From an uncultured Dorea sp. (GTDB lineage: Bacteria > Bacillota > Clostridia > Lachnospirales > Lachnospiraceae): a stretch of DNA of 33,906 bases. Where the stretch lies: assembly GCA_910585725.1 (NCBI GenBank), contig CAJUFA010000034.1, positions 1 through 33,906 on the forward strand, in the 5' to 3' direction. Position numbers and translations under genes: made by a program. The notes beneath the pieces are model-generated. The model ran no database searches and was not told where the DNA came from. It saw nothing but the letters and a program-made list of their open reading frames with translations. How positions within the stretch are numbered: the first letter of the stretch is position 1; each line of letters opens with the position of its first letter. Below are positions 30,291-33,906 of the stretch, piece by piece.

Positions 30291-30860
30291 ATGACAGACA
30301 GAGACGGGCAAAAGGAAGAAGAGAGAAGCATCCTTAGAGAACTGGGAGGATGGATTCTATATATACTGATTATTGTCGTGCTGACGTATCTGATTATTAC
30401 TTTCGTGGGACAGAGAACCAGAGTAAGCGGCTCTTCTATGGAAACGACGTTAAGCGACGGAGATAATCTGATCGTAGATAAGCTGTCGTATCATTTTAAA
30501 GAACCAAAGCGCTTTGATATCATCGTATTTCCTTATAAGCATGAAGAAAATACATATTATATCAAGCGGATCATCGGGCTTCCGGGAGATACTGTACAGG
30601 TGGTCGACGGATATGTCTATATAGACGGAGAGTTGTTGGAGAGCGATACCTATGGAGCGGAGGTAATGACGACGGCAGATTTGGCTGCGGAACCGATTCA
30701 GCTTGGAGAGGATGAGTATTTTGTGCTTGGAGATAACCGGAATCATAGTTCGGACAGCCGTGATCCCAGCGTAGGCGTTCTGAAGCGGGAAGATCTGATA
30801 GGAAGAGCATGGGTGCGGATCTATCCGTTCAATAAGATGGGAGTTATCAAGCATGAATAA
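30291..30860 (+). CDS. lepB: Type I signal peptidase, second copy
   Basis: A 189-residue paralogue of the signal peptidase at 28750. One membrane helix lies at about 20-40 (GWILYILIIVVLTYLIITF). Catalytic S49 is in SGSSME and K92 in YIKRIIGLPGD; GDNRNHSSDSRDP forms the conserved box. It lacks the polybasic N-terminus of copy 1. The start is taken as ATG 30291 (spacing 9 nt from GGGAG) rather than GTG 30285 (spacing 3). The stop overlaps the rnhB start by 8 nt, so the two genes are coupled. Confidence 0.93.
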   Translation: MTDRDGQKEEERSILRELGGWILYILIIVVLTYLIITFVGQRTRVSGSSMETTLSDGDNLIVDKLSYHFKEPKRFDIIVFPYKHEENTYYIKRIIGLPGDTVQVVDGYVYIDGELLESDTYGAEVMTTADLAAEPIQLGEDEYFVLGDNRNHSSDSRDPSVGVLKREDLIGRAWVRIYPFNKMGVIKHE

Positions 30861-31509
30861 GCGGGAAGAAGAGAGGCGGCGTAAGCAGCGGGAGAAGCTT
30901 GAAAAGGAGAGAGCGCGTCTTCATGAGATGCGCGTTTATGAAAGAGAATATGCCGGATATAGGTATATCTGCGGAATCGACGAGGCCGGCAGAGGACCTC
31001 TTGCCGGCCCGGTTGTTGCAGGAGCCGTGATCCTTGGACCGGATACGGAGATTCTCTATCTGAATGATTCGAAGAAATTATCCGAGAAGAAGAGGGAGAT
31101 TCTGTATGATGAGATTATGGAGAAGGCGGCTGCGGCGGGAATCGGGATTGTAAGCCCTGCAAGAATCGATGAGATCAATATTCTGCAGGCTACCTATGAG
31201 GCTATGCGTATGGCTGTAGATAGTCTTGAAGTACGTCCGGATCTTCTGCTTAATGATGCGGTAACGATTCCGGAGATTGAGATCTTACAGGTGCCGATCA
31301 TCAAGGGGGATCAGAAAAGCGTATCTATAGCCGCGGCAAGCATTATTGCCAAGGTCACCAGGGACCGGCTGATGACAGAATATGATAAGGTGATTCCAGG
31401 GTATGATTTTGCCCGCCATAAAGGATATGGGACGAAGAAGCATATCGAAGCGTTGAGGGAGTTGGGGCCGTCTCTGATACATCGGGCAACATTTATTAAA
31501 AATTTTTAG
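30853..31509 (+). CDS. rnhB: Ribonuclease HII
   Basis: A 218-residue nuclease that removes ribonucleotides from DNA. Acidic catalytic residues are D43 and E44 in ICGIDEAGRGPLAGPVVAGA and D135 in LLLNDAV. The AAASIIAKVTRDRLM and YGTKKHIEALRELGPS segments complete the family pattern. The first 30 residues are a very charged Arg/Lys/Glu helix that is longer than in many homologues. The start overlaps the signal peptidase stop by 8 nt. Confidence 0.96.
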   Translation: MNKREEERRRKQREKLEKERARLHEMRVYEREYAGYRYICGIDEAGRGPLAGPVVAGAVILGPDTEILYLNDSKKLSEKKREILYDEIMEKAAAAGIGIVSPARIDEINILQATYEAMRMAVDSLEVRPDLLLNDAVTIPEIEILQVPIIKGDQKSVSIAAASIIAKVTRDRLMTEYDKVIPGYDFARHKGYGTKKHIEALRELGPSLIHRATFIKNF

Positions 31510-31523
31510 ACAGGAAGGCGTGT

Positions 31524-31883
31524 ATGGGCGGGAATCGTCGGGAAACGGGCGCGAAATATGAGCGGAAAGCGGGAAAATATCTGGAGAGCCAGGGCTATGA
31601 GATTTTGGAATATAATTATCGCTGCAGATTGGGAGAGATAGATATTATAGCGAGAGACGGTGAATACCTGGTCTTTTGCGAGGTGAAATACAGATCGGAC
31701 TCAAAAAGCGGGCACCCGGCCGAAGCGGTGGACAGAAAGAAACAGCAGACCATATCAAAGTGTGCTTTATATTATATTACCCGCCGCGGTATGTGGGAGC
31801 AGGCCAGCCGTTTTGACGTCGTAAGCTTTGAAGGGGATGAGACGACCATATATCAGAACGCGTTCGACTATATTGGAGGATAA
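31524..31883 (+). CDS. yraN: UPF0102/YraN-family putative endonuclease
   Basis: A 119-residue protein of the YraN family, with a nuclease-like PD-(D/E)XK core. The likely metal residues are D40 in LGEIDIIARDG and E53-x-K55 in VFCEVKYR. The role is unknown, possibly DNA repair or uptake. It often sits after rnhB in Firmicutes, as here (14-nt gap), and the following gene starts 4 nt after the stop. Confidence 0.92.
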   Translation: MGGNRRETGAKYERKAGKYLESQGYEILEYNYRCRLGEIDIIARDGEYLVFCEVKYRSDSKSGHPAEAVDRKKQQTISKCALYYITRRGMWEQASRFDVVSFEGDETTIYQNAFDYIGG

Positions 31884-31887
31884 AAAA

Positions 31888-32727
31888 ATGAGTCTTGGGT
31901 TAAGATATAAGAATGAAAAGCATATATTTGATGAAAAGGTGGTAAATGGCGTTCCTTATCTCTCTTACCCGATGTTGGAGGATACGGGGATCGTAAGGCA
32001 TGGATTCTCAACGAGGTTCGGGGGAGTCAGTACGGGACATTGTGCGACGATGAATATCAGTACCACAAGGGGAGACGATCCTGAGTCCATAGAGGAGAAC
32101 CGGCGGAGAATTGCGTCGGCGATTGGAGTTAAGACGGAGGATTTTACTTATACTCATCAGACGCATACGACGAATGTGGCTGTGGTGACAGAAGAAGACC
32201 GGGGGAGACAGTTCATGGAGACGGACGGATTGGTGACGAATGTGCCGGGGATCTGTCTGGTAACGTTTTATGCGGATTGCGTGCCGTTGTTTTTCGTAGA
32301 CCCTGTCCGCCGAGCCATCGGGCTCAGCCATTCGGGATGGAAAGGGACGGTTCATAAGATGGGCAAGGTCACCGTGGAGCGGATGAGAGATGAATTTGGA
32401 ACGGATCCGGCACAGGTGACGGCGGCCATCGGACCTTCTATCTGTCAGGAATGTTATGAAGTAAGCGAGGATGTGATAGAGCAGTTTCGGGAGAATTTCC
32501 GGGAAGAGTTATGGCCGGAATTGTTCTACAGGAAAGAGAACGGAAAATACCAGTTGGATCTGTGGAGGGCGAACCGGGCGGTTCTGGTGGAAGCGGGGAT
32601 TCCGGAAGAGAGAATAGCGGTGACAAATGTATGTACGCACTGTAATCCGGATATCTTATTCTCCCACAGAAGCTCTGGGGTAAAGAGAGGGAATTTAAGT
32701 GCGTTTCTTGCATTGAAGCCGGCATAA
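31888..32727 (+). CDS. pgeF: PgeF/YlmD-family protein (purine nucleoside phosphorylase LACC1-like; 'polyphenol oxidase')
   Basis: A 279-residue protein of the multicopper-polyphenol-oxidase/LACC1 family, now known to include zinc-dependent purine nucleoside phosphorylases and adenosine deaminases. Metal ligands are placed at H93 (YTHQTHTTNV), C131 (YADCVPLFF) and H148 (LSHSGWKGT). The start HGFSTRFGGVS, the segment GPSICQECYEV and the C-terminal HCNPDILFSHR match the family. ATG 31888 has TGGAGGA at good spacing; an earlier in-frame ATG (31828) overlaps the yraN gene. Although the activity would produce free purines, this gene belongs to the housekeeping block, and I see no sign that it is part of the ureide island. 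Confidence 0.9.
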   Translation: MSLGLRYKNEKHIFDEKVVNGVPYLSYPMLEDTGIVRHGFSTRFGGVSTGHCATMNISTTRGDDPESIEENRRRIASAIGVKTEDFTYTHQTHTTNVAVVTEEDRGRQFMETDGLVTNVPGICLVTFYADCVPLFFVDPVRRAIGLSHSGWKGTVHKMGKVTVERMRDEFGTDPAQVTAAIGPSICQECYEVSEDVIEQFRENFREELWPELFYRKENGKYQLDLWRANRAVLVEAGIPEERIAVTNVCTHCNPDILFSHRSSGVKRGNLSAFLALKPA

Positions 32728-32816
32728 GAGTTAATAAGGTTTTGGATGTTTCGGCGATGTCGAATTCATCTGTTTTATTCGCTGCATTATGGCGCAGCAG
32801 AAAAGGAAGTGATGTC

Positions 32817-33752
32817 ATGGCAATACCAACACCATGTGAAGGAGCGGTACCCACAGTAAGCAATGTTGCCGCGACGACGGCGGTTGAAATGGCGGAGGTA
32901 ACACAGGATACGGTAGAGGAAGTAAACCGCCTGGCGCAGTTTATACAAAGCAGTATTCCGAAGCTTGCGGCATTTGGTTTGCGGGTACTGATCGCTTTAC
33001 TGGTATTCTTTGCAGGAAGAATTGTGATAAAGTGGATACAACGGATAGTACGTCATTCTTTCGAGCGTTCGGGCGTGGATAAAGGTGTAGAACAGTTTGT
33101 TGATTCGTTTTTAAAAGTCGGATTATATTCTTTGCTGATTTTCAGCATTGCGGCTAAATTCGGTATAGACACTGCTTCCGTGGCGGCGCTGGTCGCATCC
33201 GGAGGCGTCGCTATCGGTCTGGCGCTGCAGGGAAGCTTGTCGAATTTCGCCGGAGGCGTCCTGATCTTACTCCTGAAACCTTTTGAAGTCGGGGACTATA
33301 TTCTTGAAGATACGAATAAAAACGAGGGTACGGTAAAAGAGATACAGATATTTTATACGAAACTGAGTACTGTCGATAATAAGACGATCGTGATTCCTAA
33401 CGGAATGCTGACGAACAACAGCCTGACAAATGCAACCGCGAAAGAAGAACGGCAGTTGGATCTGAAGATTTCGATTTCTTACCAGGCAGATCTAAAAAAA
33501 GCCAAGGAGCTGATCCTGGATGTCCTTAGAAAAGATGAAAGTGTGAAGCAGGATGCGGGAATGAATGTATTTGTAGATGATCTGGCAGACAGCGCAGTGG
33601 TTCTGGGGGTCAGGGCATGGGTGAAAAACGATGATTTCTGGCCGGCAAAATGGCGGATGCTGGAGACAATTAAGCTGACGCTAGACGAACAGGGAATTGA
33701 GATTCCTTATCCGCAGCTGACGGTGCATATGAGACAGGGGCATGAAAGGTAA
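32817..33752 (+). CDS. Small-conductance mechanosensitive channel (MscS family)
   Basis: A 311-residue channel with three membrane helices at about 53-72, 96-115 and 118-152. The third is the glycine/alanine-rich pore helix (VASGGVAIGLALQGSLSNFA) followed by LKPFEVGDYI, which begins the cytosolic beta domain. It releases solutes when membrane tension rises after osmotic downshock. ATG 32817 has AAAGGAAG about 9 nt upstream; an in-frame ATG at 32742 would add 25 residues without a ribosome site. The N-terminal 40 residues are a Thr/Val-rich external segment. Confidence 0.93.
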   Translation: MAIPTPCEGAVPTVSNVAATTAVEMAEVTQDTVEEVNRLAQFIQSSIPKLAAFGLRVLIALLVFFAGRIVIKWIQRIVRHSFERSGVDKGVEQFVDSFLKVGLYSLLIFSIAAKFGIDTASVAALVASGGVAIGLALQGSLSNFAGGVLILLLKPFEVGDYILEDTNKNEGTVKEIQIFYTKLSTVDNKTIVIPNGMLTNNSLTNATAKEERQLDLKISISYQADLKKAKELILDVLRKDESVKQDAGMNVFVDDLADSAVVLGVRAWVKNDDFWPAKWRMLETIKLTLDEQGIEIPYPQLTVHMRQGHER

Positions 33753-33791
33753 CCAAAGTAGAAAAAAATAGAAAAATATTAAAAAAAGTTC

Positions 33792-33819
33792 TTGCAAATG
33801 TCGAAATATTTGTTATAAT
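33792..33819 (+). promoter_or_regulatory. Probable promoter of the tRNA gene
   Basis: TTGCAA (33792-33797) and a perfect TATAAT (33814-33819) with a 16-base spacer. The tRNA starts 32 bases after the -10. Confidence 0.7.
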
Positions 33820-33851
33820 AATATTCGTGGTTGTTAGTGATAACGCCATAA

Positions 33852-33906
33852 GCTGGAATAGCTCAGTCGGTAGAGCACTTCACTCGTAATGAAGGGGTCG
33901 TCGGTT
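33852..33906 (+). tRNA. tRNA-Thr (anticodon CGT), truncated by the window end
   Basis: Acceptor strand GCTGGAA (33852-33858), T8 and A9, D-arm GCTC/GAGC, anticodon stem CTTCA/TGAAG around loop CTCGTAA. The anticodon is CGT at 33885-33887, reading ACG (threonine). The gene is cut in the T-arm; the 3' end lies outside the window. Confidence 0.92.

Noticed and set aside
31888..32727. PgeF/YlmD protein as part of the purine/ureide pathway because LACC1-type enzymes release purines
   Set aside because: It sits in the conserved rnhB-yraN block, separated from the island by a promoter, terminator and several housekeeping genes.

Overview
The window looks like the chromosome of a strictly anaerobic, gut-type Clostridia, most likely Lachnospiraceae. 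This is inferred from strong Shine-Dalgarno sites, a Firmicutes-style rplS-lepB-rbgA-rnhB-yraN block, two type I signal peptidases, a PucR-family regulator and intrinsic terminators after most transcription units. The species cannot be named from the sequence.

Positions 1-2100 are mixed: the end of an Rpn/PD-(D/E)XK nuclease-transposase gene, a decayed DUF262 (GmrSD-like) restriction remnant, a dCMP deaminase and a PilZ protein. Positions 2170-28167 form a ureide (allantoin) catabolic island of about 26 kb. It opens with a PucR regulator and ends with an unusual XRE-GntR-FCD regulator. Between them are: (a) an M20 amidohydrolase, a DAO-type flavoprotein and both ETF subunits; (b) a DUF2877 protein (AllH) on the minus strand; (c) two allantoinase-permease pairs in tandem around a two-TM protein of unknown function; (d) an alpha/beta hydrolase on the minus strand; (e) allE, allD, a fused allF-allG gene and a carbamate kinase; (f) an LctP-family permease, a small membrane protein and a second M20 amidohydrolase (best allC candidate).

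Read together, the genes encode allantoin uptake, allantoin -> allantoate (AllB), -> ureidoglycine (AllC), -> ureidoglycolate (AllE), -> oxalurate (AllD), -> oxamate + carbamoyl phosphate (AllFGH), and carbamoyl phosphate + ADP -> ATP (carbamate kinase). This would be an energy-conserving anaerobic route. The lactate-permease-type transporter is a natural candidate for moving the end product oxamate, a pyruvate analogue. The duplicated allantoinase, permease and M20 genes plus the DAO-ETF cassette suggest a second ureide or hydantoin substrate, or a second branch, which is not resolved here.

Positions 28229-33752 are housekeeping: ribosomal protein L19, two signal peptidases flanking the GTPase RbgA, RNase HII, YraN, a PgeF/YlmD-family protein and an MscS channel. 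The window ends inside a tRNA-Thr(CGT) gene. Three intergenic sites share a TGGTTGA-containing motif at the starts of the allB, allE and hydrolase units and are candidate operators for the island. No rRNA, CRISPR array or complete insertion sequence was seen.
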